Assembly: GCF_004368405.1 (NCBI RefSeq) | Contig: NZ_SBJH01000010.1 | Location: forward strand, 124,001-188,000 | Source of the DNA: Olivibacter sp. XZL3 | Lineage (GTDB): Bacteria > Bacteroidota > Bacteroidia > Sphingobacteriales > Sphingobacteriaceae | Length of the DNA: 64,000 nt | Direction of reading: 5' to 3' | In this document: positions 1 to 8,335 of the stretch, piece by piece | Layout of the letters: each line of letters begins with the position of its first letter | Numbering within the stretch: the stretch's first letter is position 1 | Translations under genes and position numbers: made by a program | Notes under the pieces: generated by a model | Told to the model about the DNA's origin: nothing | The model's database searches: none | The model's input: only the letters and a program-made list of their open reading frames with translations

Positions 1-1027
1 TCAGGAGTTGTTGATTTTCGGTCGGCGTTCCAACCGTAATACGGAGGCAGCCTTCGCACAATATCACTGAAGATCGGTCGCGCACAATAATACCTAATTC
101 AACAAGGTAATTGTAAACCGCTTTAGGGGCGGTCATTTTTACCAAAATGAAATTTGCCTCCGAAGGATATAGGTGTTGGACGAAAGGCAATGTGCTTAGG
201 CTTGCAGCGAGCTTTTCTCTTTCTGCAACCGTAGTCTTTATCCAGGTGTTGATTTCGTCTACATTCTCCAGCGCTTGTAATGCCAATGTTTGCGAGGCCT
301 CGTTAATGTTGTATGGAGGTTTGATCTTATTGAATACATGAATAATGTCGCTGGCGGCAAATGCCATACCGATTCGCAGTCCCGCTAAACCCCACGCCTT
401 TGAGAGCGTCTGTAGGATTACCAAGTTGTTGTATTCGGCCAACTCCTGTGTAAAAGAGCGTTGTCTGGCAAAGTTGATATACGCTTCATCTACAACCACT
501 ATGCCGTTAAAGTTATTCAACAGTGTTTCAATATCGCTTCTGTTGATGGCGTTTCCTGTCGGATTATTTGGCGAGCAGATAAAAATGATCTTGCTGTATT
601 CGTCAATTGCTTCTGCAATACCGTTCAAATCGAGCTGAAAATCGGAGGTGAGCGGAACACGTTTAATAAGTACATCGTTGATATTGGCCGAGACTTCATA
701 CATGCCGTACGTTGGCGGAACGATAATGATATTGTCTACACCTGGGCGACAAAACGCTCGGAATAACAGGTCGATCGCCTCATCGCTGCCATTGCCGATA
801 AAAATATGCTCAGGCGGAACGCCTTTGACTTGACTGATTTTTGTCTTCAAGCGTCCCTGCAAAGGGTCAGGATATCGGTTGTAATTGGTCGGTAGCGGCG
901 ATCCGAATGCGTTTTCATTGGCATCCAGCAGGATGGAGGCCTCTCCCTTAAATTCATCCCTTGCGGAAGAATAAGGCGTCAGTCTTTTTATATTTTCCCT
1001 TAACAGGTTTTCGATATTGACAAGCAT
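1..1027 (-). CDS. hisC: histidinol-phosphate aminotransferase, 3' end cut by window edge
   Basis: PLP-dependent fold-type I aminotransferase that converts imidazole-acetol phosphate and glutamate to histidinol phosphate in histidine biosynthesis. The ATG at 1027 opens a frame that stays open to base 1, giving about 342 residues; only the last few residues and the stop are outside the window. Visible motifs are SPNNPTGN, DEAYINFA and the PLP-lysine segment LSKAWGLAGLRIG, in the order usual for the family. It follows hisD with a 53-bp gap and is the third gene of a hisG-hisD-hisC operon. The identification rests on these motifs and on the operon context. Confidence 0.93.
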   Translation of the reverse strand, partial: MLVNIENLLRENIKRLTPYSSARDEFKGEASILLDANENAFGSPLPTNYNRYPDPLQGRLKTKISQVKGVPPEHIFIGNGSDEAIDLLFRAFCRPGVDNIIIVPPTYGMYEVSANINDVLIKRVPLTSDFQLDLNGIAEAIDEYSKIIFICSPNNPTGNAINRSDIETLLNNFNGIVVVDEAYINFARQRSFTQELAEYNNLVILQTLSKAWGLAGLRIGMAFAASDIIHVFNKIKPPYNINEASQTLALQALENVDEINTWIKTTVAEREKLAASLSTLPFVQHLYPSEANFILVKMTAPKAVYNYLVELGIIVRDRSSVILCEGCLRITVGTPTENQQLL

Positions 1028-1036
1028 GTTTGAAAA

Positions 1037-1064
1037 AAAAAGTAAAAAGTAAAAAGTAAAAAGT
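1037..1064. repeat. four 7-bp tandem repeats in hisD-hisC gap
   Basis: Four perfect copies of AAAAAGT (ACTTTTT in the direction of transcription) follow each other in the short gap between hisD and hisC. They lie about 10 bases upstream of the hisC ATG. A run of this kind can change copy number by slippage and so change the hisD-hisC spacing. That consequence is inference; the repeat itself is plain in the sequence. Confidence 0.9.
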
Positions 1065-1080
1065 AAATTTTAACTAACAA

Positions 1081-2370
1081 CTAACCTTTTAACCGTACGC
1101 TTACTGCGTTTTTATGGGCCTGTAGCCCTTCGAGCTCGGCTAATATTTCTACAGTAGGTCCGAGTTGTTTGATACCGTCGGATGTAATATGCTGAAAAGT
1201 AATTTTTTTAATAAAAGAATCTACCGACACCCCGGCATAAGCCTTTGCATAAGCGCTTGTAGGTAAGGTGTGGTTGGTGCCAGAAGCATAATCTCCTGCA
1301 CTTTCAGGGGTTAAATGCCCTAAGAAGACCGAACCTGCGTTTATTATTCGGTTCGTAATTGATTGCCAATTGTCGAGTGCAAGGATAAGATGTTCAGGTG
1401 CATAGGCGTTACTAAATGCCATGGCATCTATTAAGTCGTTACACAATATGGCATAGGAGTTAGCAATGGCGGCTCGTGCGATTTCGGCTCTCGGTAATAT
1501 ATCGATTTGTTTGGCCAGTTGTTGATTAACCTCTTTTATGATGGACTCGCTATCGGTCACCAAAATGGCTTGGCTATCTTTACCATGTTCGGCCTGAGCC
1601 AAAAGATCGGCTGCCACAAATACCGGATTACTTGTCCGGTCGGCTATGATCAGCACTTCCGAGGGGCCCGCGGGCATATCGATCGCTGTATTGGTAGTGG
1701 CTTGTACCGTGGTTTTTGCCTTTGTAACGAATTGATTTCCCGGTCCGAATATTTTGTCGACCTTCGGAACGGTTGCCGTTCCATACGCCATGGCTGCAAT
1801 AGCTTGGGCACCACCAATAAGGTAAATCCGTTTTATTTTCAATAAATAGGCACAATAGGCGATATAACCATTGATAAGGCCATTGGCTTGTGGTGGACAG
1901 CAGACCACAATTTCCCTGCATCCGGCAATACGAGCGGGCACGCCAAGCATCAGGAAGGTGCTGGGAAGTACCGCCGAACCGCCGGGCACATAAAGTCCTA
2001 CGCGCTCGATGGGCCGCGCTTCTCTCCAGCAAGTAACACCTTGCATGGTGTCTATTTTCTTTTCTTTCCGTAATTGATTTTGGTGGAACTTGTAAATATT
2101 GTTAAATGCAATTTCCAAAGCCCTTTGCTGCTCCCTGCCGATGCTGGTGGCCAGTGCTTGGATCTCGTCTTCTTCAATATATAATTTTTGCAGTTTAACC
2201 TTGTCGAACTGCTCGGTGAAGTCGAATAGTGCCGCATCGCCTCTATCGCGTACGCTTTGAATAATATGGTCAACACTTTCCTGAATGGTATTGGCAGGAT
2301 CTGTATTGCGCAGCGTCAGCTGGTTTAGCGCATCCTGGGAAAGCTCGTTATAGTTATATGTATTTAACAT
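1081..2370 (-). CDS. hisD: histidinol dehydrogenase
   Basis: Zn-dependent, NAD-linked enzyme that oxidises histidinol to histidine, the last step of the pathway. At 429 residues it has the usual family length. Landmarks in order are GPGNQFVTKAK and GPSEVLIIAD of the nucleotide-binding core, the Gln/His zinc-ligand segment LLAQAEHGKDSQ, the catalytic Glu-His pair in APEHLIL, and the ESAGDYASGTNH segment with a further ligand. All expected catalytic residues appear to be present. The ATG at 2370 gives an N-terminus typical of HisD. It sits between hisG and hisC on the same strand, 112 bp after hisG. Confidence 0.97.
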   Translation of the reverse strand: MLNTYNYNELSQDALNQLTLRNTDPANTIQESVDHIIQSVRDRGDAALFDFTEQFDKVKLQKLYIEEDEIQALATSIGREQQRALEIAFNNIYKFHQNQLRKEKKIDTMQGVTCWREARPIERVGLYVPGGSAVLPSTFLMLGVPARIAGCREIVVCCPPQANGLINGYIAYCAYLLKIKRIYLIGGAQAIAAMAYGTATVPKVDKIFGPGNQFVTKAKTTVQATTNTAIDMPAGPSEVLIIADRTSNPVFVAADLLAQAEHGKDSQAILVTDSESIIKEVNQQLAKQIDILPRAEIARAAIANSYAILCNDLIDAMAFSNAYAPEHLILALDNWQSITNRIINAGSVFLGHLTPESAGDYASGTNHTLPTSAYAKAYAGVSVDSFIKKITFQHITSDGIKQLGPTVEILAELEGLQAHKNAVSVRLKG

Positions 2371-2394
2371 GTTTTACTCGTATTAAGATAAAAG

Positions 2395-2427
2395 TATCAA
2401 GCCTGTCTGCGGAGGGCAGGTATCAAG
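2395..2427. repeat. 19-bp imperfect palindrome flanked by TATCAAG direct repeats
   Basis: In the hisG-hisD gap the sequence reads TATCAAG (2395-2401), then the stem-loop CCTGTCTGCGGAGGGCAGG (2402-2420), then TATCAAG again (2421-2427). The stem pairs CCTGTC with GGCAGG using one T-G wobble. A palindrome bounded by a perfect 7-bp direct repeat resembles a tiny insertion with target duplication, or one unit of a dispersed intergenic repeat. No coding role is visible. Confidence 0.75.
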
Positions 2428-2482
2428 ACCAATATATTATGATGATAAATCTTAAGTCCTGATACCGATATCGTCTGTCTAA

Positions 2483-3334
2483 TTACATAATAATTTTCTC
2501 AATCGGCATCACAACAATACCCTGCGCGCCGGCGGCTTTAAGCTTATTTATTCTTTCCCAAAAATCACGTTCTTGGATAACCGTATGAACCGCCACCCAA
2601 TCTTCTTCAGCGAGTGGCACCACCGTTGGGCTCTTTACACCTGGAAGCAGATTAAGGATAACGGGCAGGTTTTCACGTCTCACATTAAGCACAACATATT
2701 TCGTTTCTTTCGCTTTTAAAACCGATTGAATACGTTGCATTAACTCTTTTACTATCTCTTCTTTTTCAATTCCGTTCTTACCGATTAAGATGGCTTCGGA
2801 CGACATAACGTCGGCAAAAGGTTTTAATCCGTTGCTCTTTAAGGTGCCACCGGTAGAAACAATATCACAGATTGCATCGCTCAAGCCTAAACCGGGAGAA
2901 ATTTCCACCGAGCCGGAGATGGTTCTGATGGTCGCATCAATCTGATTGTCGGCTAGAAACTTCTTCAAAATGTTTGGATAAGAAGTGGCGATAGCCCGGC
3001 CTTCCAAATCGCCGATCGTCGTGAGTTCGCTTTCATTCGGGATCGCGATTTTCAAGGTGCATTTTCCAAAGCCAAGGCGTTGGAGGTAATGTACATCTAC
3101 TTCTGTCTCGTTAATCACGTTTTCGCCAACAATTCCCAAATCCGCAATGCCGTCTTGCACGTATTCGGGTATATCGTCATCACGTAAGAAAAGAATCTCT
3201 AATGGAAAATTGGATACGGAGGATATTAAAGAGCTCTTATAGTTTTCGAAGATTAAGCCACAGTTTTTAAGCAGCTCGACAGACTTCTCATTTAGTCTGC
3301 CTGATTTTTGGATGGCAATTTTTAAAGATGACAT
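2483..3334 (-). CDS. hisG: ATP phosphoribosyltransferase, long form
   Basis: Catalyses the first, committed step of histidine synthesis by joining ATP and PRPP. The 283-residue product is the long, hexameric form: two catalytic lobes (about 1-210) with GIADLGIVGENVI and the PRPP-binding segment DIVSTGGTLKSNGL, then a C-terminal ACT-like regulatory domain (about 211-283) that in this family binds histidine for feedback inhibition. It therefore does not need HisZ. It is first in the operon and lies 108 bp downstream of the histidine-rich leader peptide, so both allosteric and attenuation control are likely. Confidence 0.97.
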   Translation of the reverse strand: MSSLKIAIQKSGRLNEKSVELLKNCGLIFENYKSSLISSVSNFPLEILFLRDDDIPEYVQDGIADLGIVGENVINETEVDVHYLQRLGFGKCTLKIAIPNESELTTIGDLEGRAIATSYPNILKKFLADNQIDATIRTISGSVEISPGLGLSDAICDIVSTGGTLKSNGLKPFADVMSSEAILIGKNGIEKEEIVKELMQRIQSVLKAKETKYVVLNVRRENLPVILNLLPGVKSPTVVPLAEEDWVAVHTVIQERDFWERINKLKAAGAQGIVVMPIEKIIM

Positions 3335-3356
3335 CTAATAACGTATATTAAGGTTG

Positions 3357-3379
3357 ATAGCTTGTACTTGACAGGCTAT
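3357..3379 (-). promoter_or_regulatory. hairpin just upstream of hisG
   Basis: ATAGCcTGT pairs with ACAaGCTAT around a CAAGT loop: nine positions with one mismatch. It sits 22 bases before the hisG ATG, at the end of the leader region. It lacks a clear T-tract on its 3' side, so it could be a translation-control stem or part of the attenuator rather than a classic terminator. The role is inferred from position. Confidence 0.5.
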
Positions 3380-3421
3380 TAAATAATAAAATAAAATGAA
3401 AAATCGATTGGAGTTTATTTG

Positions 3422-3491
3422 CTTCACGTAGAAACATACTTATTACATATCGCCGCAAAGGCGATGATGAAAATGTACGTGATGTGTGAAG
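3422..3491 (-). promoter_or_regulatory. his attenuator secondary structures
   Basis: Two mutually overlapping pairings are visible in the leader RNA. One is the perfect hairpin ATCGCC-TTTGC-GGCGAT (3449-3465) at the end of the leader peptide. The other is long-range pairing of the His-codon region with downstream RNA: CACGTA (3476-3481) with TACGTG (3425-3430), or CTTCAC (3486-3491) with GTGAAG (3422-3427). A ribosome stalled on the His codons would block the long-range pairing. I do not see an unambiguous intrinsic terminator with a U-run, so the final step of the switch is unresolved. Confidence 0.55.
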
Positions 3492-3502
3492 ACTTTTGAC
3501 AT
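3443..3502 (-). CDS. hisL: histidine operon leader peptide
   Basis: A 19-codon frame upstream of hisG encodes MSKVFTHHVHFHHRLCGDM. Five of 19 residues are histidine, including two adjacent pairs (CAT CAC and CAT CAT). The ATG at 3502 lies about 30 bases after the predicted transcription start of a good Bacteroidota promoter, and the frame stops 108 bp before hisG. Its last codons lie inside a perfect hairpin. This is the expected layout of a ribosome-stalling attenuator that senses charged tRNA-His. Function is inferred; the frame and its composition are directly visible. The gene name follows the enterobacterial precedent. Confidence 0.8.
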   Translation of the reverse strand: MSKVFTHHVHFHHRLCGDM

Positions 3503-3540
3503 TTTTTATTGCTAAGTGCCTTTATTTAAAAGGAACATTG

Positions 3541-3571
3541 CAAATATAGCGTTTGATTTTGTTTTTACAAA
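3541..3571 (-). promoter_or_regulatory. his operon promoter
   Basis: TTTG (3568-3571) and TATATTTG (3541-3548) on the minus strand are separated by exactly 19 bases, matching the Bacteroidota -33/-7 consensus TTTG-N19-TAnnTTTG. Transcription would start near 3534, about 30 bases before the leader peptide ATG. Confidence 0.8.
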
Positions 3572-3787
3572 CAGAAGGTAACTTTTATTGTCAAAAAGTT
3601 ATACGCCTCCAGGAGAGCGTCCGAAGGCTATTATCAGACCGCTATAATCCAAACAGCAGACAGAAAAGCGTAAGCTTCGGCCCGGCGCTTATGGAGTAAA
3701 ATAACAAAGTAAGATCACCCAATACTAAATATATAAATTGTCCCTGGTCTATTGTTTTCGTACATCAAATACTGTACATTGGCTATG

Positions 3788-3795
3788 TAAATTTG
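3788..3795 (+). promoter_or_regulatory. -7 box of the alpha-glucosidase gene
   Basis: TAAATTTG matches TAnnTTTG and lies 13 bases before the ATG at 3809, which implies a very short leader. I see no matching -33 TTG at the usual distance, so the call is tentative. The rest of 3572-3787 shows no gene. Confidence 0.4.
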
Positions 3796-3808
3796 AAACA
3801 GACAGAAT

Positions 3809-6256
3809 ATGGCTGAAACAATTAATAAGAATACAATAGAACCAATTAAGGAAGAAGTGTTAGAATCGGGTATCCAGCATGTTAACAATCCCGTGCTGGA
3901 TTTGCCACAGATTGTAAAAAAGTATCTTCAGAAAATTACAGGATATACACAAAATGGTAATAGTTATGTTTTTACAGATGGTTCGGCTGCTGTAGAAATT
4001 AAAGTAGTAAGTGATGAGATTATTCGCGTGCGTCTAGCTCCGCATAACCAATTTTTAGATGACTTTTCGTATGCCGTTCCTAATCCCGATCAGCATGTGG
4101 CGCTTTATGCTTTTCAAGAAGAGGATGATACTTACAGCGTAAGCACGAACACGGTAACTTGTGTAATTAATAAAGAAGACTTTTTGATTTCCTTTCAAGA
4201 CAGAGAGGGGCGCGTGATCAACCGCGATCATACACCAATGCATTGGGAAGAGAACCCCGACTTTGGAGGCTATTACGTCTATTGTACCAAGGTGGCAGAA
4301 GAACAGGAAGCATTTTATGGAGTAGGGGATAAGCCAACGCATTTGAATTTACGCGGTAAACGGGTTACCAACTGGAACTCGGATACCTACTCGTTTTCGT
4401 TTGACCAAGATCCGCTCTACAGGAGTATTCCCTTTTATATCGGGCTGAACGAAGGAGAGGCATACGGTATCTTTTTCGACAACACGTTTAAAACTTATTT
4501 TGACTTTGCGGCAGAAAAAAATGATCAAACGAGTTTTTGGTCGGAAGGCGGAGAGCTGCAATATTATTATATCCATGGCCCACATATGATGGACGTTGTG
4601 AAACGCTACCACAGCATTACAGGCACACATTATTTGCCACCATTATGGGCTTTAGGGTTTCATCAATGCCGATGGAGCTATTATCCTGAAAGTAAAGTGC
4701 ATGAAATAGCGGATGGCTTCCGCTCGAGAAATATCCCCTGCGATGCCATTTATTTGGATATCGATTATATGGACGGTTATCGTTGCTTTACTTGGAACAA
4801 ACATTATTTCCCGAATCCCAAGAAGATGATCAAGACCTTGGCCGATCAAGGATTTAAGACCGTTGTCATCATTGATCCAGGTATTAAGGTGGATGATAAT
4901 TATTGGGTTTTTAAAGAAGGGAAAGAAAATAAATACTTCTGCAGAAGGGGCGATGATTACTTTATGGAAGGGCATGTATGGCCCGGTAGATGCCAGTTTC
5001 CTGATTTTACCAATCCCGATACACGTGAATGGTGGGGTGGTTTGTTTAAGGGACTGGTTGACGTAGGTGTGGCTGGCGTATGGAACGATATGAATGAGCC
5101 CGCCGTATTTGGGCGCGGGACTTTTCCCAACGATGTGAGGCATAACTACGATGGCTATCGCGGTTCGCACCGCAAGGCGCACAATGTATACGGAATGCAA
5201 ATGGTACGGGCAACCTATGAAGGTCTGAAAAAGTTGAATCACGGAAAGCGGCCCTTTACCATTACCCGCGCCGCCTATGCGGGGACGCAACGGTATTCTT
5301 CGGTTTGGACAGGCGATAATGTGGCTACTTGGGAGCACCTCCGTTTGGGGGTGTTGCAGCTTCAACGCCTATCGGTGTCAGGCATGCCTTTTTGCGGGAC
5401 GGATATCGGCGGGTTCAGTGGTGAGCCCGATGGCGAGTTGTTTAGCCGATGGATTCAGTTTGGAGTCTTTTCACCTTTTATGAGGGCACATTCAGCGGGC
5501 GACACGCGCGAGCGGGAGCCTTGGAGCTTCGGAGAAGAATTTGAAGCAATCAATAAGCAGTTTATCGAACTTCGTTATAAATTTCTGCCCTATATTTATT
5601 CCGTGTTTTGGGAGCATGCGCAATATGGTTTCCCTATCTTACGGCCTATAACGATGCTTGAACAGGCGATCGAGAGTAATATACCGAGAGAAGAAGAATT
5701 TTCTTTTGGCGATAAGGTGCTGGTTTCGCCGGTTATCAATCCCGGGCAGTTAAGTAAAAAAGTTTACCTGCCTGAAGGTTCCTGGTATTACTATTGGTCG
5801 AACAAGCTGTTTAAAGGCGGCGAGGAGCACGACATTCCGACCCCATTAAACGAAATGCCCCTGTTTATAAAAGCCGGCGCCGTCATTCCGGAGTTTCCTG
5901 TCATGCAATATGTCGATCTTCGGCAGGTAGAGTTTCTGAAACTGCGCGTTTACTATGCCGACCTCGAAGTGAACTCTTTTATTTACGAAGATCACGGAGA
6001 TACCTTCGCTTACGAGCAGGAAATATATCTTGAGAAAAAAATTGTACTAAAAGGTGAAAAAAATAGCCTGACCTTAAACCAAACGATTGATGGATTGTTT
6101 ACAGAGAGGTATGAAACTTATACGTTATGTTTTATTGGCTTACCTTTTGAAATAAAGAAAATATTGGTTGATAATCGGGCCGTTGAATGGAAAGAGGAAG
6201 AGGGGGTTCCAACTATTCAGGTTAATAAAGATTTCCGGAATATTGTCGTTGAATAA
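3809..6256 (+). CDS. alpha-glucosidase, glycoside hydrolase family 31
   Basis: Retaining alpha-glucosidase releasing glucose from alpha-glucan ends. The 815-residue chain has an N-terminal galactose-mutarotase-like domain (about 40-270), a catalytic barrel and C-terminal beta domains. The nucleophile is Asp427 in GVWNDMNEP and the acid/base is probably Asp503 in WTGDNVATW; HQCRWSYY and DIDYMDGYR are also family signatures. No signal peptide is seen, so it probably acts in the cytoplasm. It precedes glgB-glgA-glgC on the same strand, which suggests turnover of glycogen or of imported malto-oligosaccharides. The exact substrate cannot be read from sequence. Confidence 0.95.
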   Translation: MAETINKNTIEPIKEEVLESGIQHVNNPVLDLPQIVKKYLQKITGYTQNGNSYVFTDGSAAVEIKVVSDEIIRVRLAPHNQFLDDFSYAVPNPDQHVALYAFQEEDDTYSVSTNTVTCVINKEDFLISFQDREGRVINRDHTPMHWEENPDFGGYYVYCTKVAEEQEAFYGVGDKPTHLNLRGKRVTNWNSDTYSFSFDQDPLYRSIPFYIGLNEGEAYGIFFDNTFKTYFDFAAEKNDQTSFWSEGGELQYYYIHGPHMMDVVKRYHSITGTHYLPPLWALGFHQCRWSYYPESKVHEIADGFRSRNIPCDAIYLDIDYMDGYRCFTWNKHYFPNPKKMIKTLADQGFKTVVIIDPGIKVDDNYWVFKEGKENKYFCRRGDDYFMEGHVWPGRCQFPDFTNPDTREWWGGLFKGLVDVGVAGVWNDMNEPAVFGRGTFPNDVRHNYDGYRGSHRKAHNVYGMQMVRATYEGLKKLNHGKRPFTITRAAYAGTQRYSSVWTGDNVATWEHLRLGVLQLQRLSVSGMPFCGTDIGGFSGEPDGELFSRWIQFGVFSPFMRAHSAGDTREREPWSFGEEFEAINKQFIELRYKFLPYIYSVFWEHAQYGFPILRPITMLEQAIESNIPREEEFSFGDKVLVSPVINPGQLSKKVYLPEGSWYYYWSNKLFKGGEEHDIPTPLNEMPLFIKAGAVIPEFPVMQYVDLRQVEFLKLRVYYADLEVNSFIYEDHGDTFAYEQEIYLEKKIVLKGEKNSLTLNQTIDGLFTERYETYTLCFIGLPFEIKKILVDNRAVEWKEEEGVPTIQVNKDFRNIVVE

Positions 6257-6311
6257 AATAGAAAGGAATATTTACTAGCTATATAGGCTAACATATTTTC
6301 TTTCAGTGGCC

Positions 6312-6349
6312 GGCGTGTGCCCCGAATTACGTTGTTCGGGTGGCACGCC
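6312..6349. other. stem-loop between GH31 gene and glgB
   Basis: GGCGTG pairs with CACGCC and CCCGAA with TTCGGG around a 3-base internal loop, giving a stable stem in the 157-bp gap. There is no T-run after it, so it is not a textbook terminator. It may separate or process the GH31 and glg transcripts. Confidence 0.45.
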
Positions 6350-6413
6350 CTATAAACAAAAACGCAGTGACTACCGAAAGTGCCTAACTTTTTAAAAAAA
6401 ACTATACCATACT

Positions 6414-8324
6414 ATGCATAGTACTGTCGAAGTATTTTCGTTGTTTACTGAGTTTGATGTTAACCTTTTCAAAGCAGGAAAACATATTAAGCTATATGAG
6501 AAATTTGGGGCTCATTATCTAGAGAAAGAAGGAAAGAGTGGTACCTATTTTTCTGTGTGGGCGCCTACAGCAGCCTCCGTGGGTGTAATAGGTGACTTTA
6601 ATGGGTGGAATCCTTACTCACATCCTTTATACGTTCGATGGGATGCGTCGGGTATCTGGGAAGGCTTTATTCCAGATGTTCCCTTAGGAACTAACTACAA
6701 ATATATTATCAAAACCGCGGCAGGAGAGAATTTAGAAAAGGGAGATCCCTTTGCGCTGGTCTGGGAAACGCCGCCGCAAACGGCGTCCAAGGTGGCTACC
6801 ACCTGGTATGAGTGGAAGGACGAAAATTGGATGGCAAAAAGACATCTACACAATGGTTTGGACAAGCCAATATCAGTATATGAGCTGCACCTTGGTTCCT
6901 GGATGCGAGATCCCGCACATCCGGATCGCCTATTAAGCTATGGCCAGGTGGCCGATCAGTTAGTGCCTTATGTCAAAGAAGCTGGTTTTACGCATGTTGA
7001 GCTGATGCCCATTATGGAGCACCCGTACTATCCGTCGTGGGGCTACCAAGTAACGGGTTATTTTGCGGCAAGCGCCCGATATGGTCCGCCGCAGGAGCTT
7101 ATGTACCTTATTGAGCAATTGCATTTGAATGATATAGGTGTTATCCTTGATTGGGTTCCTTCTCATTTCCCGGGAGATGCACACGGCCTGTATTGTTTCG
7201 ACGGATCGCATTTATACGAACACGCAGATCCGCGAAAAGGTTATCACCCTGATTGGAGCTCGTATATTTTTAATTATGGCCGTAATGAAGTCAGGGCTTT
7301 TTTGATAAGCAATGCGCTGTTTTGGCTGGATAGGTATCATGCAGACGGCATACGGGTAGATGCGGTGGCCTCCATGCTTTACCTGGATTATTCGCGGAAA
7401 CAGGATGAGTGGATACCGAATGAATACGGTGGGCGTGAAAACTTGGAGGCCGTAAGCTTTTTACGGGAATTGAATGAGGCTGCCTATGCGGCTTTTCCGG
7501 ATATACAGATGATTGCCGAAGAGTCAACGGCGTGGCCCGGCGTTACCACCCCTACTTTTGCGGGCGGTTTAGGTTTTGGGATGAAGTGGATGATGGGGTG
7601 GATGCACGATACGTTAAATTATTTTAAGCAAGACCCGGTTCACCGGAAGTATAATCATCAGCAAATTACCTTTAGTACGGTTTATGCCTTTCACGAAAAT
7701 TTCATGCTTCCCTTATCGCACGATGAAGTAGTGTATGGAAAGCAGTCGTTAATATATAAGATGCCGGGGGATGAGTGGCAGCGTTTTGCCAATCTCCGCG
7801 CGCTATATCTCTATATGTTTACACACCCAGGTACCAAGTTGTTGTTTATGGGGGGCGAATTTGGGCAAACGGCCGAATGGGACTATAACAGGTCGCTTGA
7901 CTGGCATCTGCTTCAATATCCGCCGCATAAAGGACTGTTTCTTTTCGTAAAAGATCTGAACAGCCTCTATAGAACCCAACCAGCGTTATATGAAAAGAGT
8001 TTTTCGGCGGAAGGTTTCGAATGGGTCGAATTGGGTGACCACGAGCGCTCGGTAGTGGTTTATTATCGGAAAGGGCATTTACAAGCAGACGATTTGATTG
8101 TTGTACTCAATCTGACGCCGGTTGTTAGAGAGTTTTATCGCATTGGTCTCCCTGCTAAGGGTAGCTATGAAATATTGTTGAATTCAGACGATCAAGTATA
8201 TTTTGGAAGTGGCGTGGGCTGTGAACCGGTTGTGGCGGAGCCTCATCCCTGGATGCATAAAGCTTATTCAGCGCAGCTTACCCTGCCCCCCTTAAGTGGC
8301 TTGGTGTTAAAAAGGAAAAAGTAA
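6414..8324 (+). CDS. glgB: 1,4-alpha-glucan branching enzyme
   Basis: Family GH13 enzyme that cuts alpha-1,4 chains and re-attaches them as alpha-1,6 branches in glycogen. The 636-residue protein has a short N-terminal CBM48 domain (about 40-125, with the usual DFNGWNP), the catalytic barrel and a C-terminal beta domain. Catalytic residues are visible: nucleophile Asp316 in GIRVDAVASML, acid/base Glu369 in MIAEESTAWP and the stabiliser Asp437 in SHDEVVYGK. The length fits the shorter GlgB form that lacks the extra N-terminal domain. It lies 11 bp before glgA and is probably co-transcribed with glgA and glgC. Confidence 0.97.
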   Translation: MHSTVEVFSLFTEFDVNLFKAGKHIKLYEKFGAHYLEKEGKSGTYFSVWAPTAASVGVIGDFNGWNPYSHPLYVRWDASGIWEGFIPDVPLGTNYKYIIKTAAGENLEKGDPFALVWETPPQTASKVATTWYEWKDENWMAKRHLHNGLDKPISVYELHLGSWMRDPAHPDRLLSYGQVADQLVPYVKEAGFTHVELMPIMEHPYYPSWGYQVTGYFAASARYGPPQELMYLIEQLHLNDIGVILDWVPSHFPGDAHGLYCFDGSHLYEHADPRKGYHPDWSSYIFNYGRNEVRAFLISNALFWLDRYHADGIRVDAVASMLYLDYSRKQDEWIPNEYGGRENLEAVSFLRELNEAAYAAFPDIQMIAEESTAWPGVTTPTFAGGLGFGMKWMMGWMHDTLNYFKQDPVHRKYNHQQITFSTVYAFHENFMLPLSHDEVVYGKQSLIYKMPGDEWQRFANLRALYLYMFTHPGTKLLFMGGEFGQTAEWDYNRSLDWHLLQYPPHKGLFLFVKDLNSLYRTQPALYEKSFSAEGFEWVELGDHERSVVVYYRKGHLQADDLIVVLNLTPVVREFYRIGLPAKGSYEILLNSDDQVYFGSGVGCEPVVAEPHPWMHKAYSAQLTLPPLSGLVLKRKK

Positions 8325-8335
8325 AAAAAAGAAAA

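Noticed and set aside
147-833. Several plus-strand open frames over the first kilobase
   Set aside because: They are shadows of hisC, which is in the opposite direction and has clear aminotransferase motifs.
1628-2276. Minus-strand open frames inside hisD in another frame
   Set aside because: They overlap the fully intact hisD frame and show no family features.
3590-3700. Possible terminator stem AAGCG...CGCTT upstream of the GH31 gene
   Set aside because: Only five base pairs with a long interior; too weak to call.
4652-5365. 237-codon antisense frame within the GH31 gene
   Set aside because: Lies wholly inside a strongly supported gene; the length is explained by codon bias of the sense strand.
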